Origin: Plotosus lineatus
Lineage: Eukaryota > Chordata > Actinopteri > Siluriformes > Plotosidae
Direction: 5' to 3'
Length of the DNA stretch: 64,000 bases
Assembly (NCBI GenBank): GCA_024760905.1
Contig: CM045732.1
Coordinates: 54,138,496 to 54,202,495 of the forward strand
Shown one piece after another: positions 36,190 through 47,897 of this stretch. The translations under genes were made by a program, and so were the position numbers. The notes beneath the pieces were generated by a model. The model was not told where the DNA came from, made no database searches, and was given only the letters and a program-made list of their open reading frames with translations. Every line of letters starts with the position of its first letter. Position 1 is the first letter of the stretch.

Positions 36190-36410
36190 AACTCAATTTC
36201 TGTCCCAACTCATTTCATTTTACCCCCACAAAAAATAGAAGAAATTGCCCATAGCGCAGTACAAAGCAAAGTTTTCTCACTGGAACAATATTACCTAAAA
36301 TTTAACCTTATTTTGTGTAAGTATACAGCAACCATCCCGCCAATTCCGTCATTCTATTAAAACCATAATCCCAACAGCACACTTCATTTCCATGAACAGT
36401 TTTATAACAG

Positions 36411-36655
36411 AGCCGGCACAGTGGTGTAGTCTTTAGCACGTGCGCCTCACAAGAAGAAGGTCTTGGGTATCGTTCATGGGCTCTATGTGGAATTTGCATG
36501 TTTATCCCCGTGGTTGTGTGGGGTTCCTTGGGACTCTGATCTCCTCTCACATTACAAAGATATACACTGTAAACTAATATAGGCTTTTCCAAATTGCCAC
36601 AGGAAAACTGATTAGGGTGTACTTTGCCCTCACCCAATGTTGGCCTAAGCGCATA
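36411..36655 (+). mobile_element. SINE-B copy, degenerate tail
   Basis: Head gccggcacagtggtgtagtc and gcgcctcacaagaagaaggt. The body is worn and the tail ends early (gggtgtactttgccctcacc). Confidence 0.7.
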
Positions 36656-36807
36656 GCCAAATGAGTGTGCAAAAGTATCTTGATAGATGGATATCTCAAC
36701 CAACTTTTAGCTGGCTAGCTAGACTATTGTGGGGCCAACACATATACAACCACCGTAAATACATCAGAAATTAAATACAGTAAAACATATCCTTATAAAT
36801 ATGTATA

Positions 36808-37237
36808 CAGGGATCCCTCACTTTCCGCGGTTAATTGGGACCGAGATCCCCTGCGACCGCGAAATTCCTCGAAGTAGAATCAACCCCCCTGACTGACGTA
36901 TACGTACATGTATATGTGTATGTAATATCAATAAATACATATTCAATGCTATAAATGCTTATAAAAATGAAACATTCAAAAATAATGCATAAGATGTAAA
37001 TAAAATACACACACATACAGACGCGCGTGCGCACACAGATGCACATCTCACATAAAAATGTAAGTAATTTTGATGGGGGGGTTTTGGGTTGTTTTTTTTT
37101 TGTTTGGTTGTGTGGGTTTTTTGTTTGTTTGTTTTGCATAATTGGCATTGTTTTGCAGCATTTTCCTTATGTTTTGATTTGATGAATATTAAAAAAAACG
37201 CGATGCACTGTAATGGAGCGCATAGTAACGAGCGAGC

Positions 37238-37241
<4 letters not shown>
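36808..37241 (+). mobile_element. second Tigger-like MITE type
   Basis: The left end cagggatccctcactttccg follows TA and continues gcggttaattgggaccg, typical of another Tigger-like family. The right end (about acgagcgagccctg) is eroded, so the boundary is uncertain. Confidence 0.5.
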
Positions 37242-37297
<56 letters not shown>

Positions 37298-37735
37298 TAC
37301 ATGTTGACCATGTCTTCTAAGCAGAGTTATAATCTTATAAATGTTTATGAAAGGTTAAAAGCCTGAGTGAAGAAATAAAGCATGAAACAACAGTAACTCT
37401 GTCCTTTACATGCAAAGCATTATGGTAGCTGCAGCTCCATAATCGCCAATGGGAGGGAGCTGTGTCATCCCTCCGAACCAATGGGAGGCCAGCTGGATGG
37501 GATGTTGAGAAATAGGGAATGGGAGGTAGCTGCGTCATCCCTCCTAGCCAATGGTAGGCCAGCGGGCGGGATGTTTGAATGTCATTGATGGAAGAGCAGC
37601 TCATGCATTGTTTGAATGGTGCGTTTTAATGTTTGAATGGCGCGTTTGAATTTTTAAGATGGCCTGAACTTCTTTTGTATCCAGAGACAAAAATTTTAGG
37701 AAAATGCATTTCGTAACCTTCATTTCTCGTTTGGT
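37241..37735 (-). mobile_element. Tigger-like fragment (9297 family, minus)
   Basis: It opens with the family's (GT)n run at 37241-37298, matching the (CA)n at 9782. Then come cttataaatgtttatgaaag, the CCAAT-rich repeats (gccaatgggagg) and cgtttgaattttt. It stops just short of the terminal repeat. Confidence 0.75.
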
Positions 37736-37754
37736 GAGACTTGTATTTGATTAT

Positions 37755-38264
37755 TGTATTCGATGTAATAAGCACTCTGCTCCAATAAGTCCCCCCCCCC
37801 CCCTTCCCCCCGGACCTGCCCCTGTGATTTTGATCTTGCGTCTAATAACCGCCCATGTGTGCTGGGAGCAAAATCGTAGATCCAACTTACCAATTTTATT
37901 CGATCTTTCTCTGTACTGGTAAAATGAATCGTTCACTGCCTGTAAAAGTGAGTTTATATGGTATTTCAAGACCCCCTGCCACTGGGGAATGTCTATAATG
38001 TTCATCAATAACAACACATTTGATTGTTCCACCGTGCTTTAAAAAACAGGAAAATATTTTGCTGTGTTCTCTTGGTAAATGTCCAACAACCGATAAACAA
38101 TTAGAAACTGCTACAGCAAAACTAGCTGATACCCTGAATGAATGGAGCGAGGAGCCAGATATGGACCAATCAGAAAGTGATGAGTATTTTTCACCCGATT
38201 CTCCTGCTCACTAACCTCATAAATTTAAAGACATTCCTGGCTATGTGCTTTTGTTTATGTTTGT
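37755..38264 (+). other. unassigned segment with acidic-tailed ORF
   Basis: It follows a Tigger fragment. taataagcac-type motifs occur at 37766 and again near 38586, with aataagtgccc near 38622, and could be subterminal motifs of an old transposon. A 64-codon frame (38020-38214) ends acidic and Ser-rich (EEPDMDQSESDEYFSPDSPA), as some transposase C-termini do. A poly-C run lies at 37790-37803. Not assignable. Confidence 0.25.
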
Positions 38265-38360
38265 GTTGATTGGTTCAATGTGCTATGTGCTAAAGTTGAC
38301 ATTTCTGTTGATTGGTTCAATGTGCCATGTGCTAAAGTTGACATTCGGGTTGATTGGCTC
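38265..38360 (+). repeat. 42-bp tandem repeat, about 2.3 units
   Basis: gttgattggttcaatgtg starts at 38265 and 38307, and a partial unit starts at 38349. Period 42, with one mismatch in the second start region. Confidence 0.85.
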
Positions 38361-38664
38361 ATTTTACTTGGGACAATGTTTAAAGGAAATGTTTAAAGGC
38401 AAAGCCACCTGGAGGGAAAAGTAAGGGAAGGAAAAATCTTTTTTTTTTATTATTTATGCTGTTTTCAGTTTATTTTCAGCTTTCATGTAAGTAATTTGTT
38501 GATACCACAAAATGAATAATATAAATACCAGTAAAACGGTTTTATTGTTCTGTTATTATTCATGTTTTCCACCTCAATGGTGGTAATAAGCACTTACCTT
38601 TCCACTCTGCTGGTAACATTTTAATAAGTGCCCACCCACTCCAATTTTTTAGCACTTATCACGT

Positions 38665-38667
<3 letters not shown>

Positions 38668-38714
<47 letters not shown>

Positions 38715-38733
38715 TAGATAGATAGATAGATAG
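38668..38733 (+). repeat. (CA)n(GATA)n microsatellite
   Basis: (CA)n followed by about seven GATA units. Confidence 0.95.
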
Positions 38734-38931
38734 CTTATACTAAACAGACTGCGCGTTTACAGGAAAGTGTATGTTGTCCCATAGCCAGCAGTTCAGCTAA
38801 GTTTTGCTGACCATCACTAAAATGTATTTGGGTGCATGCTTACTTACTGATGTCATGATGGAACTATCCTGAATTAGATTAACTTTAAGCATCCGACTGC
38901 AGACATTAATGTTTCATTATTAAAACATGCT

Positions 38932-39215
38932 GGCGGCACTGTAGCTGCATGATTAGCACTGTCGCCTCACAACAAGAAGGCTTTGGGGTCAAAACGACTG
39001 GCCAACTCGGTTCTTTCTGTGTGGAGTTTGTATCTTCTCCCTGTGCTTGTGTGGGTTTGCTTCGGGAACTAGTACAAGGAAATGCACATTACGTCAACTG
39101 ACAACTCATATTGCTCATAGATATAATGTTTTTTTTCTGTCCATGTTAGCCCTGCAACTGATTGTGACCAGTTCACGGTGTAGCCCACTTCTTGTCAGAA
39201 GTCAGCCGGACTTGA
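38932..39215 (+). mobile_element. SINE-B-related copy with variant tail
   Basis: Head ggcggcactgtagctgcatg and body gtgtggagtttgtatcttct match SINE-B. The tail (cctgcaactgattgtgacca, cttcttgtcagaagtcagcc) differs and lacks (AATG)n. Confidence 0.6.
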
Positions 39216-39249
39216 ACTAAACTATTAAACAAATCAAGTCATTTATTAA

Positions 39250-39585
39250 TTCATTCATTTTTCTGTACCATTTAATCCTAATTAGGGTTGTGGGGAGGCT
39301 GGCACCCATCTTAGCCGACTCTGGGTGAGGGCAGACTACACCCTGGACAGCTCGCTAGGCTATATTAGGGAAGATGCACGCTGACGGCTATGCAGCCTGC
39401 TCTTGACGAAAGTCAGCAATGGTTCTTTTACAGCCTCTCACCATAGACATTCAGAGACATGGCTGGCCTTTGATAACCCAGTTGGCTGCACTGGGGGGAC
39501 AGTGACAACCCATTGAGGGTGGGGCTTGAACCCGCAACCTTGGGATCACTGAACAAGCACCTTACCACCAGGCCACCACTGCCCC
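39250..39585 (-). mobile_element. SINE-A copy (minus)
   Basis: Near full length: (ATTC)n, shared tail, body, head (accaggccaccactgcccc). An imperfect duplication around acaaatca flanks it. Confidence 0.85.
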
Positions 39586-40091
39586 ACAAATCATGTGTAT
39601 GAATAAAACTAAAAATCACCTATAATGTAATATGACATTAATAAAATAAATTCGCTGAGATGTTTGAGAGAGTTTAAAAGTGCTTAAATTGGAGGGCGCA
39701 TAGACCCATAGCACATTGGACCCTTGGCATGAGAGAGGGATTGTTATGCTTCAAAGGTGCGTATCATGTGCTAACCCTGTCCTGACTTCAGGCGAGGTTT
39801 CATCAACCTGCCAGGACAAATGGCCATCCAAGATCTTGTCATCCTCGGGTGAACTTTAACCCCAAAGGGCACATTTTGCCTTCTAGTAGCCAGGGGAATC
39901 TCATCCCACAAATGCACATTTAGAGCCTCATTGCCTCTATGTGCCAGGGGTATCAGATAGTGGTGACACATATCACTGGAATAAAAAACAAACAGACTGC
40001 AAGACAACAACCATAAAGTCTAAAATTCTTATTTTTGTTCTGGTGCTTTGCCTTTATGGAGTATTGGATGTTCTTTCCAACCTTGATGTAC

Positions 40092-40133
<42 letters not shown>

Positions 40134-41695
40134 CCTTTTTGTCTTAGTATATGCAGATACATCCTGTCAGAGATCCATATTCAATGTTTGGTACATTGAA
40201 CACTGTCCTAATCTAGTATGTGATGTAATCCAGCTAGCAGCATGTCATGTGTTTATGTGTAGTTTAAGTAGGAGGAGGCTGAATGGCAGTAAAACTAGCT
40301 TTGAGATCTTCTCTACCTCTCCATTTCCTCTTTCTCTCCTCCCTGTCTCCTCTTTAGCACATGATAAAACGCTCGGTGGCTGCCTTCAACCAATCATGTT
40401 TTCACTAGAGCAGTTAAACTGTTTTATTACCACCACCCTCAAAGCTTTAGAGTCTTAAATTTTCTCCGTAATGGTAGATTAATTTCAGCCTGCCTAATGC
40501 AATCCAGGACAAAATATTTCAAACAGGATTTTTTATTTTTTATTTTTGGTAGAGAGAGTGGATGAATTTGGGAGGGTGTGAATTGCACCATTGCTTCTTA
40601 AACCCCAGAAACACCTCTGTAGTGAAATGTGGTATATTTGGGCTCAGTTCAGTTCAGTGGTGAGGGGGTTAAGGTGGGCCAGATGGCCACCTTTTTGCAT
40701 ATGAGCTCTATTACAGGCAGGAGCCTTGAGAAAGACCTTCAGAAGGCGATGGAGAGGAGCTGTGATAAGTGGCCTGGAGTGATAAGAGCTTGGGCTGCTT
40801 CACCTGCAGTCTGCTGCTGCTCGCAGATAATGCTGCATCATCCGTAGTACCGTATTAGGCTGTAGTGAAATGAGAGACAAAAAAGCACTTCATGTGAGCA
40901 GCCCAATTAGGTGGAGCTGCTAACGTGTAATCTGAAGCATGTTCATTATGTTTGAGCTGCTGGGGTTGATATTGCTTGTAGATATTGTGGCGTTCCAAGA
41001 AGATCTGATAACAATCTTAATTAAATTACTCTGATATAGGATACAGTATGTCAAAACTACATGCTGCTGTAATGCTAACAGAGACCATAATCTGCTTTTA
41101 CTCCCCTCTAATTGGTGCTTTATTTTTGGTTTAAACACTGTTAGGTTCTTTGTCATGATGTGCCCATGTATAGCTCTGACCTGCCACCCTATAAACTGAC
41201 CTTTGTGTAATAAATTGAAGAAACGCTACTAGATCAGCTCTGACTATTTAACACATGAAGGAACTAATTCTTCCATTAACTCAACTTGCAATGAGATGAC
41301 TTGTATGCTAATGTCTTATAATTAATTCTTACAACCTTTACTCTCATATCCCATCACAGAATTTTTTTTTTCTTCCTAAGACCCATTCTTAGGATAGTCA
41401 ACGGATCCCGACACTTCAACTAATGCATAATGTTCATTTCAGGCTCTTAATTAGGTTTAAATGAAAATTGGCTCAGCAGAAAGATGGACGGTGGGGAAGG
41501 CATCAAACCACCCAGCATGCCCCCGAGTTGTGAGGCAATGCAATTTGTAGGAGCAGCGCAGCGAGGAGTTCAGAGTTCATTAATTTTTAGTGTGCACATT
41601 CTCTCCCAGTGGTGCTTCCTGCCTACTCACTCCAACAGGACATGAGCACAAACACTGGACCAGCACACGGATCTGAAACTCGATCTCTCTCTCAC
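39586..41695. other. NPAS3 intron, mostly unique
   Basis: (GT)n at about 40096-40132, otherwise single-copy. 40300-40920 has balanced composition and could be conserved non-coding DNA. No exon recognised. Confidence 0.35.
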
Positions 41696-41910
41696 ACACA
41701 TACTTACACACACACAGACACAAACACAGACACCCAGACAGAAAGGGTTTATTGTCCCTTTCCGGTGATTAAATGCAGTGGTCAGTACGGTGTTCTTTTT
41801 AGTGAAGCTCCACCTAGTGCCACATTTGAAAACACAACCGTAGGATACACTGGAAAATAGATAAATAAATAAAAATTCCAGCCCTGTTTCTGAAATGCAG
41901 TGGGTTTGAA

Positions 41911-41912
<2 letters not shown>

Positions 41913-41970
<58 letters not shown>

Positions 41971-41996
41971 ATGTATGTATGTGTGTATGTATGTAT

Positions 41997-42030
<34 letters not shown>

Positions 42031-42056
42031 GTATATGTATATATATGTATATATTA

Positions 42057-42102
<46 letters not shown>
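41913..42102 (+). repeat. (TA)n block with ATGT interruptions
   Basis: About 190 bp of (TA)n with (ATGT)n variants, adjoining the 3' end of the minus-strand LINE. Confidence 0.95.
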
Positions 42103-42108
<6 letters not shown>

Positions 42109-42109
42109 C

Positions 42110-43519
42110 ACGTATATTCTTCTTTTACTTTCGGCTGCTCCCTTCAGGGGTCGCCACAGCAAATCATCTGCCTCCACCTCACCCTGTCCTCCGCATCTTC
42201 TTTTCTGACTCCAACGAACTTCATGTCTTCCTTCACCACATCCATAAATCTCTTCTTCGGTCTTCCTCGAGGCCTTCTGCCTGGTAGTTCCAACCTCAGC
42301 ATCCTACTGCCAATATACTCACTATCCCTCCTCTGTACATGTCCAAACCATCTCAATCTAGCCTCTCTGACTTTGTCTCCAAAACATCTTACGTGGGCTG
42401 TCCCTCTGATATACTCATTTCTGATCCTATCCATCCTCGTTACTCCCAGGGAGAACCTCAACATTTTCATCTCCGCTACCTCCAGCTCTGCCTCCTGCCT
42501 TTTCCTCAGCGCCACTGTTTCTAAGCCATACAACATCGCTGGCCTCACCACCATCTTGTACACTTTTCCCTTCATTCTTGCTGACACTCTCCTATCGCAC
42601 ATCACACCGAATACTTTTCTCCAACCATTCCAGCCTGCCTGCACACGTTTCTTCACCTCTTTTCCACACTCTCCATTGCTCTGGATTGTTGAGCCTAAGT
42701 ACTTAAAATCCTCCACCTTCGTTATCTCTGCTCCCTGTCACATCACCGTTCCTCCTGGGTCCTTCTCATTCACACACATGTATTCTGATTTTCTGAGGCT
42801 AACCTTCATTCCTCTCCTTTCCAGGGCATACCTCCACCTCTCTAGATTTTCCTGCACTTGTTCTCTGCTCTCACTACAGATCACGATGTCATCTGCAAAC
42901 ATCATAGTCCATGGAGATTCTTGTCTCACCTCGTCTGTCAGCCTGTCCATCACCATAGCAAACAAGAAGGGGCTCAGAGCTGACCCTTGATGCAGTCCCA
43001 CCTCCACCTTGAATTCGTCGGTCACACCGACAGCACACCTCACCACTGTCTTACATCTCTCATACATGTCCTGCACCACTCTAACATACTTCTCTGCCAC
43101 TCCAGACTTCCTCATGCAATACCACAGTTCTTCTCTTGGCACCCTGTCATATGCTTTTTCCAGATCCACAAAGGCACAATGTAGCTCCCTCTGACCTTCT
43201 CTGTACTTCTCTATTAACATCCTCAAGGCAAACATTGCATCTGTGGTGCTCTTTCTTGGCATGAAACCAAACTGTTGTTCACAAATGCTGACCTCTGCCC
43301 TTAGTCTAGCTTCCACTATTCTTTCCCATAACTTCATCGTATGGCTCATCAACTTTATCCCTCTGTAGTTGCTGCAACTCTGCACGTCTCCCTTGTTCTT
43401 AAAAATGGGCACCAGCACACTTCTCCTCCACTCCTCCGGCATCTGCTCACTCTCTAGTACCGTGTTGAATGTTCTTGTCAGAAAATCTACTGCTACCTCT
43501 CCTAGACACTTCCAATATA
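42110..43519 (-). mobile_element. RTE-like LINE, 5'-truncated
   Basis: Minus-strand non-LTR retrotransposon. It keeps the reverse transcriptase core, the C-terminal region and a very short 3' end (tttgctgtggcgacccctga... and cagccgaaag), and lacks the endonuclease. (TA)n lies on both sides (41913-42102, 43528-43590), so it probably inserted in a (TA)n array. Confidence 0.85.
42144..43519 (-). pseudogene. RTE-like reverse transcriptase, one in-frame stop
   Basis: Two long frames lie in the same reading frame (43529-42738 and 42716-42144), split only by TGA at 42740-42738. The first holds the fingers/palm motifs: PEEWRRSVLVPIFKNKGD (about residues 31-48), CAFVDLEKAYDRVPREELW (the first catalytic Asp), HQGSALSPFLFAMVMD and MMFADDIVIC (FADD, the YxDD-type catalytic box). 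The second holds EDFKYLGSTIQSNGECGKEV and the Arg/Pro-rich [15 protein letters not shown] end. Apart from the stop and the truncation it is well kept, so the copy is fairly young. Confidence 0.85.
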
Positions 43520-43523
43520 ATAT

Positions 43524-43527
<4 letters not shown>

Positions 43528-43590
<63 letters not shown>
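43528..43590 (+). repeat. (TA)n microsatellite
   Basis: About 63 bp of (TA)n next to the truncated 5' end of the LINE. Confidence 0.95.
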
Positions 43591-43594
<4 letters not shown>

Positions 43595-44507
43595 TTTTTT
43601 TTTTATACAGGACATAATTCCTGGCCTCCTCTTAAAAACAGCTTGAGTCATCCATGAGTTTAATCTCTGTTTCTCCATGCATGGCTTGCCAGTGTGATCA
43701 ACACCAGCAGTGTTCCAATAACATGGACGAAGACAGAGAAGCAACCTTACACATCTATTAAATCACTACTGCGTAATTAGAAAATTCAGCACAATCTGTT
43801 TTATTGTACAGTCTTTCCTAGCTGTCACTCATTTACACCCTCGTTCACAAATGCTAATATGCATAGCCTCAGTCTCATTACTAGTATTCTTTTTGCATTT
43901 ATCTCTTACCGCTAAAACTGTTATTCCTAGATCTCCAACACTACATCTTAATAAGAGTCATGTATGAATCACTCTGCTGCTGTTAAATCTCCATAGACTC
44001 CCTTAATGTATGTGGAGATATCTACTGTATGTGTTTAGCATGCCACTATAGTTTAGGTCCTAATTACTCTCCCCAAATCCTCCCCTGGCGCTATTATTTT
44101 CTGCCTCAATACCTCATTATGTCATTTGGCAGACTGAAACATTCGCCTTTCCATGTCTGAAACGTGTCTTATAATCCAGGCTCCGCACTTCCTCCTCATT
44201 CATTTCTATCTCTCTCTGTCTCTTGCTTTGTCTTTTTCTCTGTATTACGTGTTTGTTTCCCCAACTGTGTTGCACTAAAGCTTCTTTCAATCACCTTTTC
44301 TCTTTTCTTCTAACCACTGATTCAGCCATCCTCTGTTCTTTTCTGTTCCTTCTAAACCCTTCACCCTTCACTATCTATTCACAGGACAAGTGTGTTACTG
44401 CCACATCTCCTTTTTTCCATCCTTTATTCTGTTTCACACATGCACAGCGTAAGCACTATTTTAAGTAGATATAATTGTGTTATGATTCAAGAATGGTAAT
44501 AAAAGAC

Positions 44508-44510
<3 letters not shown>
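43591..44510. other. NPAS3 intron, no recognised feature
   Basis: Unique pyrimidine-rich sequence without a supported exon. Confidence 0.4.

Positions 44511-44581
<71 letters not shown>
44511..44581 (+). repeat. (GT)n microsatellite
   Basis: Uninterrupted 71-bp (GT)n. Confidence 0.97.
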
Positions 44582-44583
<2 letters not shown>

Positions 44584-45332
44584 AAGGAATACTCTTCTTG
44601 AATATTGTTTGTGTGTATGTTGTGTGCATGTGTACATTCAAGTGTGGTAGTTGTATGTATGAGTACTGTCGTTGGGAGATTGGGAATCAGGAGACTGAAT
44701 AGGAGAGATCAGTCTTTTTCATATATCTATCAATCATAGTGTTGATAATTTTCACTAGAAACTGTCAGCTCTCTGGATCATTGCTAAAATTTGCTTGATG
44801 ACTTCACGGAGTTTATAACTATGTCTACTTTGCATACAGTACATCATGTAGCTAAATTGCACCCTGTTCTCAATGTTCTTGCAGGTCAGTTAACTGTAGG
44901 CAATGTTAGTTTTGCAACAGGCAACTGTGACATTACTCACACAGTCAGTGGTTCTTGAGTTTTGCTGTTTTTCGACTTCAAGGATGAAAGTTGCAAGAAT
45001 CTACCAAATTTGTTTCTGATTGGTGGATAAGAAGGCTTTTTTCCTAGTTAGTTTGAAGTCAAAAGTTAAGGCCTTTAGTAGATTGAGCATTGTTTATCTA
45101 AGATAATATAAGTGTATTTAAGTGGGTGAGTGTAGAAGTCAAGTTAAAACCTACAGAACCTGAAATAACAGTTGAAGGATTTTTAGCATTCATTTTTAGA
45201 TGGGAAATCTTTTTATTTTAGATATTTTTGAGTTCCTCTACAATCTTTATTCTGAAGGCCTTGGAAAGTACTTTACATTTTGGAATGATGGGACCACAGG
45301 CTTCAGTAGTAAAGTGGACATCAGACCCAAGA
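44582..45332. other. NPAS3 intron, no recognised feature
   Basis: Unique intronic sequence up to the TA target site of the next transposon. Confidence 0.4.
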
Positions 45333-45334
45333 TA

Positions 45335-45639
45335 CAGTCGGCCCCCAATTTACGAAATTAATCCATTCCAGAGCCATTTTTGTATTGCGAGGATTTCGTA
45401 AGTAGGGGTCGCACCTTACATCTTAAACGCCTAATTCGTTCCAAGGCTCCAGTCCTTGGACTGGATAAACCCCATAAACCCTTTAAAAATTATAAAAGTA
45501 CACCAATTTTGTATGAAATATGTGTTAAAAATAATAGAAAATTATTTATTAAATCATTAAACTATTTTATGAACATATTAATCCATTTTATTAACATATT
45601 TATTAATTAAACCATTATTAAACATTTTTATTAACACAC

Positions 45640-45701
<62 letters not shown>

Positions 45702-46109
45702 CTCCTTCTCTCGCACGCGCTGCGGGCCACGCCCACAAGACGTGGAATTAGCTTGACAAACTCAACTTTAATTTGATTCCTTGAGGGATCGGGATGCCAG
45801 ATAAGCTCAAATGTGCCCACAGTTATTAAATATTTAGTGAATTAAAACAACTTAAAAAACTAAACTAAAAACTAAAGCATGAAGCTTCCTTCTGTCTCTA
45901 TCTGGGAGGCCAGCGAGATGGGATGTTGAGAGACAGCCAATGAGAGAGCAACTCACGCGTCGTGTGAAATTTTGATTGGCGCGTTTGAATTTTGAATTTC
46001 TTTTCGTAAGGGGGGTTGTTTCGTATTTCGGGGACGGAAACTCAGGAAAATGTTTTTCGTAATCCGGGGATTTCGTACAAAGGGGTCTTTGTAAATTGGG
46101 GTCCGACTG
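45335..46109 (-). mobile_element. Tigger-like MITE, both ends intact
   Basis: 775 bp. Ends are cagtcggcccccaatttacg and, on the other strand, cagtcggaccccaatttaca, with TA at 45333-45334 and 46110-46111. The interior has (CT)n/(CTAT)n (about 45643-45703), a CCAAT-type segment and cgtttgaatttt, all shared with the nested element at 9932-11311. Confidence 0.85.
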
Positions 46110-46111
46110 TA

Positions 46112-46961
46112 TTAGGTTTAAATAAGGAACTTGTGGGAAATTTTAATCAGTGGCATCTAATCGGGAACTTCTTGTTCTAATTTTGTGTTGGTGAAGGTGT
46201 AAAAAATGGAAGGGTTTCCGAAGTTTTTTCATACATTTGTTTGATAAAATGATGAAAAGATCTTCAAAATGTTGACATTGTGTCATTTCTTGGTGAAGAT
46301 CTCCTTTATGTTGGATTTGTATCAAAGAGGGTGAAAATCTTAAATTTCCATGGTACATACTTATTTTTCACATGCTTATTTGTTACATTAATATGTTAAT
46401 TGACTATATGGTGCCAAAGATGAAGCGTGTGCGAGAGCTAGGTGGTAGTACTGTCTGTTAAACACAGGTTATGCTGAAGTCAAGTACAATGGGAGGAAAG
46501 CTTCTGTAAAGCAAAGACTTCATGCTACACTGATTGGCCTTGATGCTTTTTTAGCCTCTCACAGACACACTTTCAACCGTGACATTGAGCATTATTTGTT
46601 TCATTTAAAAAAGAAGACAGAAAAGATTGTTTGAAACCCGAAGACAGCAAAACTAGAAAAGTATAAGATTCTGCAGAGAATTACAGAGAACTTTTCCACT
46701 CGTTATTGCTAAGCAAGTGAACTGAGCAAGGAAACGTAAAGTGTACGTAAGTGTGAACAGAAGACAAATTTCCAGCTCTGATTTTGAAGCCTCTATTCTG
46801 GGCATGTCAGTCCTCTGGAGTGCGCTAAGGGAAATAATGCAGACTTTCCACCATCATTCAATCATGAGTAATCATCAAATCTTATTAAAGAGTATCACAT
46901 TGTGTGAAAATAGCTGTGTTTCTTAAACCTGTGTTTATTAAATTTATTACATTTTTCTAGC
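46112..46961. other. NPAS3 intron, no recognised feature
   Basis: Unique sequence. No exon or repeat recognised. Confidence 0.4.
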
Positions 46962-47140
46962 AGTGGCAGTCATGTAGTGGTTAGCACATCTGCCTTTGAG
47001 TCTTGGGTTTGGCGAGGGTGTTTCTGTGTAAACTTTGCATGGTCTCCTTGTGCTTGTTTGGGCTTTCTCAGGGTACTCTTGTTTTTTTCCTACCGTCAAA
47101 ACATTCGGTTAATTGGTGATGCGATGGTCTGAGCAGTCTT
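46962..47140 (+). mobile_element. SINE-B head/body fragment
   Basis: Head gtcatgtagtggttagcaca, body gtgtttctgtgtaaactttg, then tcggttaattggtgatgcga. The tail is lost. Confidence 0.65.
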
Positions 47141-47184
47141 TAGCTTTTGTAGTTTGTGGACAACTGTGTAGTATCTGTCTCCTG

Positions 47185-47518
47185 GGGGCAGTGTTTGCTG
47201 GTGGTAAAGGGCGCTGGATTACTGATTCTAAGGTTGGGGGTTCGAGTCCCACTGTCCCCCCCAGGTGCAGCTAACTGGGTTACCAAAGGTTGGGGCCATG
47301 TCTCTCACTGTCTATGATGAGAGATTCATGTAAAAGAACTGTTGCTGACTTTGATAAAGAGTAGCTGCATAGCCGTTAGTGTGGTTCTGCCCCTTGCTAA
47401 AGGGTTGTGTCAGGAAGGGCCTCCAATGTAAAAACTTATGCCAAATCAAGCATGCGAATCAAATGATTTGCTGTGGCGACCCCTGAATAACGGGAAAAAG
47501 CCAAAAGAAGTAGTGCAT
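47185..47518 (+). mobile_element. chimeric SINE: SINE-A head with RTE-type tail
   Basis: The first part is SINE-A (tggtggtaaagggcgctgga, B-box ggttcgagtcc, gtctctcactgtctatgatg) up to gttctgcccc at about 47392. Instead of the usual tail it continues gttgtgtcaggaagggcctc ... atttgctgtggcgacccctg ... gggaaaaagccaaaag, which matches the 3' end of the RTE-like LINE at 42110. Confidence 0.8.
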
Positions 47519-47520
47519 AG

Positions 47521-47897
47521 TATCTGTCTCCTACAAATTCATTCATATATTTTGGATCTCAGTGAATCTATCATGCTTTTTATAGATTTCATAAACGAGA
47601 GTGTATTTCCTAAGCTGAGGCTACATGAGTTTATTAGGACACACCCAGTAGTGCACTTCAGTAATGGATTTTGAGTCTATCTCCATGGCTGTGCTCTAGG
47701 GCAGTGCGGGTGGTCTGTCTTTCACCCTAATGCAGTTAGTCATAATGAATGCATTTCCAAATTAAATGAGATTCTCTTTTTTTCATTATTTTCTTTTGCA
47801 CATCCCACCATATTGATTCACTTGCAATGCCCCTTGAACTTGACCTCACTCATGTTGCTCAATGTCAATAATCTTGTCCTCTTCTGCCTGTCCTCAG
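47521..47897. other. NPAS3 intron up to the candidate exon
   Basis: Single-copy sequence ending in the strong pyrimidine tract and AG of the candidate exon. Confidence 0.4.

Noticed and set aside
41782..42208. Long Tyr/Ile repeat frames
   Set aside because: Translations of the (TA)n block.
42223..42990. 255-codon plus-strand frame
   Set aside because: It is the antisense shadow of the RTE-like reverse transcriptase.
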